Source: Streptomyces sp. MZ04
GTDB lineage: Bacteria; Actinomycetota; Actinomycetes; Streptomycetales; Streptomycetaceae
Assembly: GCF_004684775.1 (NCBI RefSeq)
Contig: NZ_SRIC01000006.1
Span: 1-64,000, forward strand
Length of the DNA: 64,000 nucleotides
Reading direction: 5' to 3'
The translations under genes were made by a program, and so were the position numbers. The notes under the pieces were generated by a model, which was given only the letters and a program-made list of their open reading frames with translations, did no database searches and was not told where the DNA came from. How positions within the stretch are numbered: position 1 is the first letter of the stretch; every line of letters starts with the position of its first letter. Below are positions 52,758 through 60,337 of this stretch, piece after piece.

Positions 52758-53049
52758 GTTCCTCGACCCGGGCAAGGCCCTGTGTCTCACCCTCGCCCGC
52801 GGCGCCGAGCGAGACCGGCCGCTGGCCGGGATGTGCGACTCGGCCCGCTGCCCGCAGGCCACCCATCACTCCTGCCACCGCGAGGTATGGGCGAGCTCGG
52901 CAGCCACCAGCCGGGCCTTCATCAGCAAGATCGGACGCGGCCAGAAGACCGAGCGAGGCCGGCTGGTCGTCGAGGCCGAGCGCGCCGAACGCATCGTCGC
53001 CGGGATCGACGCCGCGGACCACGGAGAGATGCAGGGGACAGATCAGTAG
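52753..53049 (+). mobile_element. C-terminal remnant of a recombinase/integrase (Tn554-like)
   Basis: Frame +1 relative to the iminopeptidase reads WFLDPGKALCLTLARG, then MCDSARCPQATHHSCHREVW and a helical end with stop at 53047. The Cys/His cluster and DPxKALC stretch recall the C-terminal end of Tn554 TnpB-type tyrosine recombinases, usually followed by a small DUF6262/TnpC-like gene, as here. The catalytic domain is absent. Family assignment is from memory and moderate. Confidence 0.5.
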
Positions 53050-53089
53050 CAGCGAACGCCGGCGCAACGAGGAAGCGATCCGGGCCGCC

Positions 53090-53467
53090 ATGGACCGCCT
53101 CCTGCGCGGCGCGCTTCCGCCCGGCGGACGCTGCGACCTCAAGACGCTGGCCGCGGAGGCCGGGATCAACCGCACCGGGTTCTACTCGAAGAAGAACCCC
53201 AACGGCACTGTGCGGGAGGGCCCGTACCGGCATCTTGCCGAGGACTTCGTACGCCGCCTGACGGCACTGCACGAGGCGGGCATCATCCCGGACCCCCGGG
53301 ATGCCCAGATCGCCCGTCTGAAAGCCGAGATCGACGCCCTGCGGGAACGTGCGGCTCGTCAGAGCGAGGCGATCGAGAAACTGAGCGAGTTCGAGATCCT
53401 CGCGCTGTCCCGCATCGCCGTCCCAGCACGAAGAGATCATCCGGCAGCGCAGTCCTCAGGCCGCTAG
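53090..53467 (+). CDS. DUF6262-like (TnpC-type) transposon accessory protein
   Basis: About 125 aa from ATG 53090. Sequence: MDRLLRGALPPGGRCDLKTLAAEAGINRTGFYSKK, a helix-turn-helix-like start, then a coiled coil (DAQIARLKAEIDALRERAARQ). Homologous-looking residues (RRRNEEAIRAA) continue upstream in frame to about 53045 but have no start codon, so the 5' end may be damaged. Such proteins accompany Tn554-type recombinases. Together with the preceding remnant it marks a dead transposon end. Confidence 0.55.
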   Translation: MDRLLRGALPPGGRCDLKTLAAEAGINRTGFYSKKNPNGTVREGPYRHLAEDFVRRLTALHEAGIIPDPRDAQIARLKAEIDALRERAARQSEAIEKLSEFEILALSRIAVPARRDHPAAQSSGR

Positions 53468-53552
53468 CGGCACGCCAACTGGGGCCCGCCTCGCTGCTGT
53501 TCCCCGCGGCGGCCAGAGCATCGGCTCCTGCAGCTGACGTACCGGCGAGGCG

Positions 53553-53972
53553 TCACTGCACGGGAAGGAGATCGGCGAGCAGAGTGCGGACGCGCGCCTC
53601 GATCTCGTCCCGGATCGAGCGGACCGCCTGGACGCCCTGACCAGCCGGGTCGTCGAGCTTCCAGTCCCGATACTGCTTGCCCGGGAAGACCGGGCAGGCA
53701 TCCCCGCACCCCATCGTGATCACCACGTCGGACGCCTGGACCGCCTCGATGGTCAGCACCTTGGGCACCTCGGCGGACAGATCGATCCCGGCCTCGGCCA
53801 TCGCCTTGATGACCGCCGGGTTCACGGTCTCGGCCGGGGCGGACCCGGCCGAACGGACCTCCACCCGGCCGGCGGACAGGTGCGTGAGGAAGGCGGCGGC
53901 CATCTGGGAGCGTCCGGCGTTGTGCACGCACACGAACAGCACGGACGGCTTGCCGGAGACGGTTTCACACAC
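53553..53972 (-). CDS. arsC: Arsenate reductase, thioredoxin-type (low-molecular-weight phosphatase fold)
   Basis: 139-aa enzyme reducing arsenate to arsenite. P-loop CVHNAGRSQ (Cys15, Arg21), redox cysteines in MGCGDACPVFPG, and WKLDDPAGQGV are hallmarks of the LMW-PTP-like ArsC. The GTG start overlaps the end of an acr3 remnant by 8 nt, so it was the second gene of an ars operon. Its own promoter is not evident after the loss of upstream DNA. Confidence 0.9.
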   Translation of the reverse strand: MCETVSGKPSVLFVCVHNAGRSQMAAAFLTHLSAGRVEVRSAGSAPAETVNPAVIKAMAEAGIDLSAEVPKVLTIEAVQASDVVITMGCGDACPVFPGKQYRDWKLDDPAGQGVQAVRSIRDEIEARVRTLLADLLPVQ

Positions 53973-54100
53973 GAGCGGTTCCTTCTTCGAGGGCAGCCGA
54001 CTGGCCGGTCACCGGGGCGGTTTGAGAGAAGAAGCGGCGTGCGGCAAGGGCGACATGGACGAGCCCGATCAGCACCGGCACCTCGATGCCCGGACCGAGG
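53965..54100 (-). pseudogene. Remnant of ACR3-type arsenite efflux gene (3' end)
   Basis: The minus strand reads IEVPVLIGLVHVALAARRFF followed by a short tail and stop at 53965. This is the last transmembrane helix of ACR3 arsenite carriers. Everything upstream is replaced at about 54095-54105 by an oppositely oriented IS5-type transposase end. Without the pump, the remaining arsC would only partly protect the cell. Confidence 0.65.
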
Positions 54101-54445
54101 CCCGGGCGCACCCACGACATCACAGCCGCCCGCCACGACCACATCGTCGAGCACCTGAAAGCCGCCGGCCTCGGCGCCCTGGCCGACCTGGGCTTCCTCG
54201 GCCTCGACAAGGACTGCGACAACCAAGTCGTCGCCACCGGCTACAAGGCCACCCGCGCCCGCAAGCTCACCACCGGCCAGAAGACCGCCACCCGGATCAT
54301 CGCCGCCGGCCGCGCCCCCGTCGAGCACGGCTTCGCGCACCTGAAGACCTGGCGCATCCTCACCAAACTCCGCACGAGCCCCGCCCGCGCCACCGACCTG
54401 CTCCGCACCCTGCTCGTCCTGACGAACCTCGAACTCGACCGCTGA
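54086..54445 (+). mobile_element. IS5-family transposase, C-terminal fragment
   Basis: About 115 codons reading THDITAARHDHIVEHLKAAG, LADLGFLGLDKDCDN, and GRAPVEHGFAHLKTWRILTKL, the C-terminal DDE (DDE_Tnp_4) region with the final Glu-containing helix. The N-terminal HTH and first catalytic Asp are missing. No complete terminal inverted repeat is recognised. Its left edge cuts acr3. Confidence 0.75.
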
Positions 54446-54540
54446 CAGACGATCAAGACCGAAGACAGCCGCCCACGACCAGCACGCGCACCCACGAACC
54501 CCGCCACACCAGCAGCCGCACCAGCGAAAACCAAGCTGGT

Positions 54541-54559
54541 GGATCTTCGGTGAAGATCC
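54541..54559. terminator. Perfect 8-bp hairpin after the MFS-DUF1330 gene
   Basis: GGATCTTC-GGT-GAAGATCC. It lies just beyond the minus-strand stop at 54573 and could end that transcript or be the tip of the IS remnant. Confidence 0.45.
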
Positions 54560-54572
54560 GACTGGACCTCGG

Positions 54573-56333
54573 TCAGTCGATGCCTTCGACGATGCGGAAG
54601 TCGCGCTCGACGCCGTCGGAGAGGGCGACCAGCGCCTCCTGGTAGGCCGCACTCTCGTGCGCCGCGACGGCCTGCTCGAAGCTGTCGAACTCGACCAGGA
54701 CGGTGCGCTCGGCGATTCCGGCGTCATGCGCCACGACCCGACCGCCACGGACGAAGGTTCGACCGCCCCCGGCCTGGACGGCCGGAGCGGCCAGCTTGTT
54801 GTAAGCAGCCAGCTTCTCGGGGTCTGAAATGGTGCGGTAGACGCTGACCCAGTAGCCCTTGGGCATGGAATCTCCAGTGTTGGGATGAGTGCATCTGACG
54901 TACGGGTTGGTCTCGGACGAGCGTCGGCGGGCGAGAGCGAGGCTCGTCAGCGTCGTGATCGCCATGGCGCCGATGCCGACCAGCGCCGCGGTGGTGTAGG
55001 CGCTGTCGTCGGGGAAGAGGTGGCCGGGGCCGGTGCCCGCGGCGAGGATCAGGCCGCCGATGGCGCTGCCCAGGGAGTATCCGACGCTGCGGACGACGTA
55101 GTTGAAGCTCATGGCGCTCGACGTCTCGCTCTTGGGGGTGACGGCCAGGATGACGCCGGGCATCGCGGCCGAGAAGCCGCCGACGCCGAAGCCGAGCACG
55201 CCCATCGCCGCGAACAGTTCGGCCAGGTCCGACCGGGCCGCCGCGAACAGGGCGAACCCGCCGCCGACCACGACGGCGCTGCCGGCCAGGAGCAGGGGGT
55301 CGGCGATCCGCGTCCGGACCCGCGGCGTGAGCTTGCCGGCGACGAACCCCAGCACCGAGAACGGGATGAGGACCAGCCCGGCGACGAAGGTCGTCAGCCC
55401 GAAGCCGTAGCCGGCGCCGTGCGGCGTCTGCGCGTACCGGGTGATGAGCGTGAGCAGGAGGTACATGCCGATCCCGCCGACGAACATGGCGAGGTTCGCC
55501 CCGGCGACCGCCGGGTGCCGCACCGCCCGCACATCGACCAGGGGCGTCGTGCCGCGCAGCTCGATGACGGCCCAGACGCAGAGCAGCACCACCGCGACGA
55601 CGGCGAGGCCCGCCGCCACGGCGAGGTGCCGGCTCCACAGATTCCGTTCGCCGGCGAGGAACAGCACCAGGAGCAGCGCAGCGGCCAGGACGACCGCGCC
55701 TGCCACGTCCACGTGGGCGGAGCGGCCTTCGGGGGCTTCGGGCATGGAGCGCCACGCGGTCAGGAGGGCGGCGGCGGTGACGACCAGGCCGAGGCCGTAG
55801 GCGGCCCGTACCCCGCCGAGCTCGGCGAGCAGTGCGGCCAGCGGGTAGCCGACGCCGGCCCCGATGATCGAGACCACCGAGATCAGGGCGATCACGGCCG
55901 CGCCGCGCTCCTCGGGGAGGTGGTCCCGGGCCACGCCCATCATCAGCGCCGTCAGCCCGAGCCCGACGCCCTGGGCCGCCCTGCCGGCCAGCAGCCACGC
56001 GAACGGCAGCGGCAGCACGGTGAGCGCGCTGCCGGCGACGACGACCGCCAGCGTGGCGAGGATCGTGGCCCGCCGGTGCGGGCCGGCTCCGAGCCGGCCC
56101 AGGACCGGCGTGGCGACGGCGCCGCTGAGCAGCGCGACGGTCAGCGTCCACTGCGCGCTGCCGAGCGAGACGTGGAACGAGGTCGCCACGCTGGTGATGA
56201 GCGGCGTCCCGAGGCTGGCGACCGCCGCCACGACCAGAGCGATGAACATCAGGGCGGGGACCAGCAGCCGCGCCTCGGGACGCGCCACCGGGAACGCCTT
56301 CACCGCGACCCCGCCGACCGGCTGCCCGGTCAC
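54573..56333 (-). CDS. MFS transporter fused in frame to a DUF1330 domain
   Basis: 586-aa reading frame. Residues ~1-470 are a DHA-type major facilitator with about 12 helices (AQWTLTVALLSGAVATPVLGRLG, GRAAQGVGLGLTALMMGVARDHLPEERG). After a linker (SSETNPYVRCTHPNTGDS) comes a complete 97-aa DUF1330 domain (MPKGYWVSVYRTISDPEKL). No stop separates them. DUF1330 has its own GGAGA-ATG (ATG at 54866) and may also be made alone. GTG 56333 overlaps the marR remnant stop as GTGA. Probable drug or toxicant exporter; the fusion may be accidental. Confidence 0.72.
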   Translation of the reverse strand: MTGQPVGGVAVKAFPVARPEARLLVPALMFIALVVAAVASLGTPLITSVATSFHVSLGSAQWTLTVALLSGAVATPVLGRLGAGPHRRATILATLAVVVAGSALTVLPLPFAWLLAGRAAQGVGLGLTALMMGVARDHLPEERGAAVIALISVVSIIGAGVGYPLAALLAELGGVRAAYGLGLVVTAAALLTAWRSMPEAPEGRSAHVDVAGAVVLAAALLLVLFLAGERNLWSRHLAVAAGLAVVAVVLLCVWAVIELRGTTPLVDVRAVRHPAVAGANLAMFVGGIGMYLLLTLITRYAQTPHGAGYGFGLTTFVAGLVLIPFSVLGFVAGKLTPRVRTRIADPLLLAGSAVVVGGGFALFAAARSDLAELFAAMGVLGFGVGGFSAAMPGVILAVTPKSETSSAMSFNYVVRSVGYSLGSAIGGLILAAGTGPGHLFPDDSAYTTAALVGIGAMAITTLTSLALARRRSSETNPYVRCTHPNTGDSMPKGYWVSVYRTISDPEKLAAYNKLAAPAVQAGGGRTFVRGGRVVAHDAGIAERTVLVEFDSFEQAVAAHESAAYQEALVALSDGVERDFRIVEGID

Positions 56334-56462
56334 TGCTTCGGCCCTTCGCGGTCCTGGCTTTCGATCTCTGCCAGATGCTTCAGCGCCGGAAGGGCCGCCA
56401 CCAGCGCCTCGACCTCGTCGCCGGTGAGCTCGCCGATCAACCGCTCGAACGCGTGGACGCCC
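56330..56462 (-). pseudogene. MarR-family regulator, C-terminal remnant
   Basis: The minus strand gives VHAFERLIGELTGDEVEALV followed by AALPALKHLAEIESQDREGP and stop: the last two helices of a MarR repressor. The DNA-binding part is lost at about 56462-56475. The overlap with the MFS start shows it once regulated that operon; control is presumably gone. Confidence 0.6.
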
Positions 56463-56475
56463 GCCTGCCGCCGCG

Positions 56476-56601
56476 TCCATCGAGATCGACGACAACTTCG
56501 GCTCCACCCTGTACGCCGAAGACGAGCGCGACACCCGGCCCGCTGAGGCCCTCGCTGAATACCCGCGCCCGCAAAGCGATGGCGTGATCGCCCGCGGGTG
56601 A
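56476..56601 (+). pseudogene. Unrecognised plus-strand gene end
   Basis: A short plus-strand frame reads SIEIDDNFGSTLYAEDERD and continues to a stop at 56599 inside a terminator-like hairpin. It has no start and meets the marR remnant head-on. The family is not recognised. The phase and the following terminator suggest the tail of a lost gene. Confidence 0.3.
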
Positions 56602-56611
56602 TCACGCCATC
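56578..56611. terminator. Perfect 12-bp stem hairpin, bidirectional terminator
   Basis: GATGGCGTGATC (56578-56589) pairs fully with GATCACGCCATC (56600-56611) around a 10-nt loop. It lies between the decayed genes and the end of the deacetylase gene at 56642 and would stop transcription from both sides. Confidence 0.75.
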
Positions 56612-56641
56612 TCCTTCATGCGGCGCGCCGGCCGGCCTGGG

Positions 56642-57547
56642 TCACCGCATATCGGCAGGGCGCTCGGGGCCATCGAAGGGGAAGCGTCGACGGAAGTCGT
56701 CGGCCGCGTCCTCCAGGGTTACGAACGATACGCCCTCGTGCCCGGAGACGTACTCGATGAAGCGCTCCAGCATCAGCAGCACCTGGGGGCGCCCCGACAC
56801 GTCCGGGTGCAGCGTCACCGGGATGACGGCGTAGTCCAACTCCCTGTGCACCCAGTCGAATTGGTCCTTCCAGTCCTGTTCGAGGGCGCGCGGCGAGACA
56901 TAGCCGTGGCTGTTGTGGCTGTGCTTGTTGAACATCATGGGCGGCAGGTCGTCGACGTACCAGTTGCCGCAGAACTCCACCAGGTCCACTTCGTTGCCGT
57001 GGATCAGCGGCTTCATCCAGTCCTTGGCTTCGGCCGAGTAGTCGATCTTTGTCCAGGAGTCGCCGACGCGGGCGTAGAACGGGGTGAAGTCCCGGTAGTT
57101 CTGCGAGTGGTCGTAGGAGAAGCCGTACTTGTGCAGCAGTGCCGCCGTCGACTCCGACATCTCCCACCACGGGGCGACGTACCCCTTGGGCTTGCGGCCG
57201 GTGAACTCCTCGATCAGCTCTACCGACTTGGCGAGTACGTCCTCCTCCTGCTGCGGCGTCATCGCGATCGGGTTCTCGTGCGAGTAGCCGTGCGCGCCGA
57301 CCTCGTGGCCCGCCTCGACGACCATGCTGGTCTGCTCGGGGAACGTCTCGATGGAGTGGCCGGGAATGAACCAGCTCGTACGGATCCCGTACCGCTCGAA
57401 CAGCTTGAGCAGGCGCGGGGTGCCGATCTCGCCCGCGAAGACACCGCGCTGGATGTCGTTGGGGGAGTCCTCTCCGCCGTAACTGCCGAGCCAGCCGGCG
57501 ACCGCGTCCACATCGACACCGAGTGCTATCTGAATGTCTTTGGGCAT
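56642..57547 (-). CDS. Polysaccharide deacetylase-fold hydrolase (PuuE allantoinase/imidase-like)
   Basis: 301-aa NodB-fold protein. Seen: [16 protein letters not shown] (metal Asp region), [28 protein letters not shown] (HxxxH-like), [11 protein letters not shown], and a C-terminal [15 protein letters not shown]. No signal peptide, and the length and motifs match the cytosolic branch containing PuuE allantoinase and cyclic-imide hydrolases rather than cell-wall deacetylases. It is the last gene of a unit with a decarboxylase/isomerase-like enzyme and an organic-anion MFS importer. Opening of a ring amide is a reasonable guess. Confidence 0.75.
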   Translation of the reverse strand: MPKDIQIALGVDVDAVAGWLGSYGGEDSPNDIQRGVFAGEIGTPRLLKLFERYGIRTSWFIPGHSIETFPEQTSMVVEAGHEVGAHGYSHENPIAMTPQQEEDVLAKSVELIEEFTGRKPKGYVAPWWEMSESTAALLHKYGFSYDHSQNYRDFTPFYARVGDSWTKIDYSAEAKDWMKPLIHGNEVDLVEFCGNWYVDDLPPMMFNKHSHNSHGYVSPRALEQDWKDQFDWVHRELDYAVIPVTLHPDVSGRPQVLLMLERFIEYVSGHEGVSFVTLEDAADDFRRRFPFDGPERPADMR

Positions 57548-57628
57548 GAGTGAAGTGCTCCTTGAAGAAAGAAGAGGAGGGACGGGAGTTGAAAGGGGGG
57601 CTCGAGAGGGCTCTAGGGGGATCTAGGT

Positions 57629-58813
57629 CTAGGGCCGCGAGATGCGGGCCGTGAGGTCTGCCGTCGCGACGGACAGCGCCCACTGGTCCGCGGCCGTCCA
57701 CTCGCGCTCCCGCATGCTGTGCACCGAGATCCACCCCGTGAGCGCGCCGCCTGTCACCACGGGCGACAGCATCTGGGCCTGCACGCCGTACACGTCCATC
57801 AGCGCCTGCGGCGGGTGCGGGGCGGCGTGGAAGTGGGGCTGGACCAGGGGCCGGCGCTCTGCCTCCAGCCACTCGACGGTGTTCAGGCGGCGCTGGTCGA
57901 GCGAGGCGTCCCTGCGGATCGACCGCACGCCCTCGCGCAGCGCCTCGCCCGCGGTCAGATCGACGTGCAGGCCGTGCGCGGGCAGGTCGACGCGGAACGT
58001 CGTACGGTCCGCGCCGGTCGCCTCGAGCACATCGGCGAGCACGGACTGGATGTGCGCGCGCAGGCTGCCGTCACGCAACAGCGTGCCGTACCTGTCCCGC
58101 GAGGGAGCGGCACCCGACAGATCGAGCGCCCGCCACAGCGTGGCCGTCACGGAGTCGAACACCGGGATGTCCAGGGCCTGTTCGAGCCGCTCGGCCTCGA
58201 ACGCACCGTACACATTGGTGCATACGACGGCGACGGCCTGTGCCCCGTCCGTCGCGGCAGCCTCGATCTGGCGGGCCACGTCCGCGGCCGGGATCCGCGC
58301 GAACGCCTCGTTGTCGTCCTCGCCGAACGGCTCGGCGAGCACACACTCCAGACCTTCCTTCGCGTACGTCGCCACGATCGCCTCGCCGACATCGCGGGTG
58401 TACGGCAGCGCGAGCCCGAGCCGTCGCACCCCGTACGCGGCGCAGGCGTCGAGCAGCGCGAGCGTGGACGTCGTCGCCGGGATGCCGGTCGCCTCGGTCA
58501 GCGCCGCGGCCAGCTCCCGGTCACGCTCCACGCCGAGCCAGGAGCCCGAGGTGCCGTTCCAGACGAGTACGTCGACCTTGGCGTCGGCGAGCTGCCGGGC
58601 CGCCGCCAGCATCGGCTCCCGGTCGAACTGGGCGTCGCTGCCCGCGTCCAGGCCGATCCGGGTGACCGGCACCCGAGCGAAATGCGCGGTGACCGATCCG
58701 GCCGCGCCCCGGAGCAACCCGTACGTGACGGGCTCCAGACAGGTGTTGGACGACGGCGTGAGCATCCCCACGCGCAGCGGTCGGTGATCGCTCAGCGGAC
58801 GGTGATCGCTCAT
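57629..58813 (-). CDS. Asp/Glu racemase-superfamily enzyme (arylmalonate decarboxylase-like) fused to GAF domain
   Basis: 394 aa. Residues ~14-235 form the two-lobed racemase/decarboxylase fold: GMLTPSSNTCLEP at the start, VWNGTSGSW in lobe 1, and AVAVVCTNVYG in lobe 2. Racemases and maleate isomerases use two cysteines. Here lobe 1 has Gly87 and only lobe 2 has Cys198, the arrangement of arylmalonate decarboxylase. Residues ~250-394 are a GAF-type sensory domain. ATG 58813 overlaps the MFS stop. The N-terminus includes a duplicated SDHRPL from an 18-bp tandem repeat. Substrate unknown. Confidence 0.72.
   Translation of the reverse strand: MSDHRPLSDHRPLRVGMLTPSSNTCLEPVTYGLLRGAAGSVTAHFARVPVTRIGLDAGSDAQFDREPMLAAARQLADAKVDVLVWNGTSGSWLGVERDRELAAALTEATGIPATTSTLALLDACAAYGVRRLGLALPYTRDVGEAIVATYAKEGLECVLAEPFGEDDNEAFARIPAADVARQIEAAATDGAQAVAVVCTNVYGAFEAERLEQALDIPVFDSVTATLWRALDLSGAAPSRDRYGTLLRDGSLRAHIQSVLADVLEATGADRTTFRVDLPAHGLHVDLTAGEALREGVRSIRRDASLDQRRLNTVEWLEAERRPLVQPHFHAAPHPPQALMDVYGVQAQMLSPVVTGGALTGWISVHSMREREWTAADQWALSVATADLTARISRP
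58776..58811 (-). repeat. 18-bp tandem duplication at the start of the decarboxylase-like gene
   Basis: AGCGGWCGGTGATCGCTC twice, coding MSDHRPLSDHRPL; it also abuts the stop of the overlapping MFS gene. Confidence 0.85.
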
Positions 58814-60144
58814 CGGACGACGAGCCTCCTCGAATAGTCGATGACCAGGGACGAAACGGTGAACAGGGCACCCGCGCCGACGAAGTAGAGCAGCGCCCAG
58901 GTGTACGAACCGGTGCCGCCGACGATGAATCCGACCGCGATGGGCGTGACGATCCCGGCGATGTTCCCGGACAGGTTCATGGCGGCGCCGACGACGCCGG
59001 CGTTGGCCCGGCCGCCGAGCGTGGACGGCAACGCCCAGAACAGGCCCGCCCACCGCAGGAAGAACAGGACGCCGGAGAGCAGGGCGACCGCGGTCATCGC
59101 GTCCGGCACCAGGACCACACCCAGCAGACCCGCCATCACGGCCGCACCCGCGATCCCCATCATGGTTCGCAGCACCTTGTTGGCACCGGCGCCCCGGGCC
59201 CGCCAGTGGTCGGCGAGCCAGCCGCCGATCAGCTCACCGACGAACCCGGCACCGAAGATGACGAGCGTGGACCAGCCGATCGACTTGATGTCGAAGCCCT
59301 TGGTCTCCGAGAGGTACAACGGGCCCCAGGTGAGCAGGCCGTAGAAGACACCGTTGAAGCCCATCCAGCCCAGGCACATGCCCCAGAACGAGCGGTACCG
59401 GAGGTACGAGCGGAGCTTGGCGGGCCGGTCCCCGCCGGGCACCTCGGCATCCTCGGCCGCGTGCGCCTGCTCGATGTGCGTGGCCTCCGCGTCATTGACA
59501 CCCGGGTGCTCGCGCGGTGTGTCACGCAGGAACCGCAGGGCGAAGACGCCGACGGCAACGGTCACCGCACCGGCCACGATGAAGCTGATCCGCCAGCTCC
59601 CGGTCCAGGCGATGAGCCCGGAGATGGCGACGCCGCCGAGCGCCGAGCCGAGCGGGGCACCGCCGTCCATCAGGACCGCGCCGCGCCCCCGTTCCTTCGC
59701 CGGCAGCCAGTTCGCGTTGAGCTTGCCACCGGCCGGCATCACCGGCGCCTCGACCGTGCCGAGCGCGAGCCGCGCCGCGAGCAGCGAACCGACACCCGTG
59801 GCTCCCGCGGTGAGTCCGGTCGCGACGCCCCAGCCGATACAGGCGCCGCCGGCCATCCGGCGCGGCCCGAACCGGTCGATGAGCCACCCGCTGGGGATCT
59901 GCATCAGCGCGTACGTCCAGAAGAACGCGCTGAGGACAAAGCCGGTGACCTCCTTGGACAGGTTCAGATCCTCGGTGATCAGCGGCAGCGCGACGGAGAC
60001 GGAGCCGCGGTCGATGTAGTTGAGCGCGACCACGCCGAGCAGGAGCAGGAACACCTTCCAGCGGGTGCGGGTGGGAGCGGCCTCGGTGGTTCTGGGGGGA
60101 TCGGTGGCCGCGTCGGAGACGCTGGCCGGGTTGGTCGGCGACAT
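58810..60144 (-). CDS. MFS transporter, anion:cation symporter (ACS) family
   Basis: 444-aa permease with ~12 helices. Seen: NYIDRGSVSVALPLI in helix 1, FFWTYALMQIPSGWLIDRFGPRR (ACS signature between helices 2 and 3), and GLFWALPSTLGG. ACS members import organic anions such as glucarate, phthalate or malonate-like acids. ATG 60144 is the homologous start. First gene of the minus-strand unit and divergent from its probable regulator. Confidence 0.85.
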   Translation of the reverse strand: MSPTNPASVSDAATDPPRTTEAAPTRTRWKVFLLLLGVVALNYIDRGSVSVALPLITEDLNLSKEVTGFVLSAFFWTYALMQIPSGWLIDRFGPRRMAGGACIGWGVATGLTAGATGVGSLLAARLALGTVEAPVMPAGGKLNANWLPAKERGRGAVLMDGGAPLGSALGGVAISGLIAWTGSWRISFIVAGAVTVAVGVFALRFLRDTPREHPGVNDAEATHIEQAHAAEDAEVPGGDRPAKLRSYLRYRSFWGMCLGWMGFNGVFYGLLTWGPLYLSETKGFDIKSIGWSTLVIFGAGFVGELIGGWLADHWRARGAGANKVLRTMMGIAGAAVMAGLLGVVLVPDAMTAVALLSGVLFFLRWAGLFWALPSTLGGRANAGVVGAAMNLSGNIAGIVTPIAVGFIVGGTGSYTWALLYFVGAGALFTVSSLVIDYSRRLVVR

Positions 60145-60257
60145 GTCAGACCCTTTGTTCGGCAGGGGGACGAGCTGCGGAAGGGCATGCTGCGCAAGGC
60201 CGCGGTGGCGGCCCGGCGGACAGATGGACAAGCGAGTGGCCTGCGCGTTCGGCGCTA

Positions 60258-60267
60258 TGGCATACCA
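60258..60267. promoter_or_regulatory. GntR operator half of a pair (TGGCATACCA)
   Basis: TGGCATACCA is a near-perfect inverted repeat, 114 nt before the MFS start and 36 nt from a second copy. FadR-type GntR proteins bind TGGTATACCA-like sites. Confidence 0.5.
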
Positions 60268-60302
60268 AAGAATGCGGATGCGGCTGCCTCGCGTCAAGGC
60301 GT

Positions 60303-60312
60303 TGGTATACCG
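60303..60312. promoter_or_regulatory. GntR operator half of a pair (TGGTATACCG)
   Basis: TGGTATACCG contains the palindrome GGTATACC, 26 nt before the GntR start. With the copy at 60258 it suggests joint control of both divergent units. Confidence 0.55.
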
Positions 60313-60337
60313 TAAGTGGAATTGACGGGGAGGGAAC

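Noticed and set aside
57629-58813. Decarboxylase-like gene as plain maleate isomerase or Asp/Glu racemase
   Set aside because: The first catalytic cysteine position holds Gly (GTSGS).
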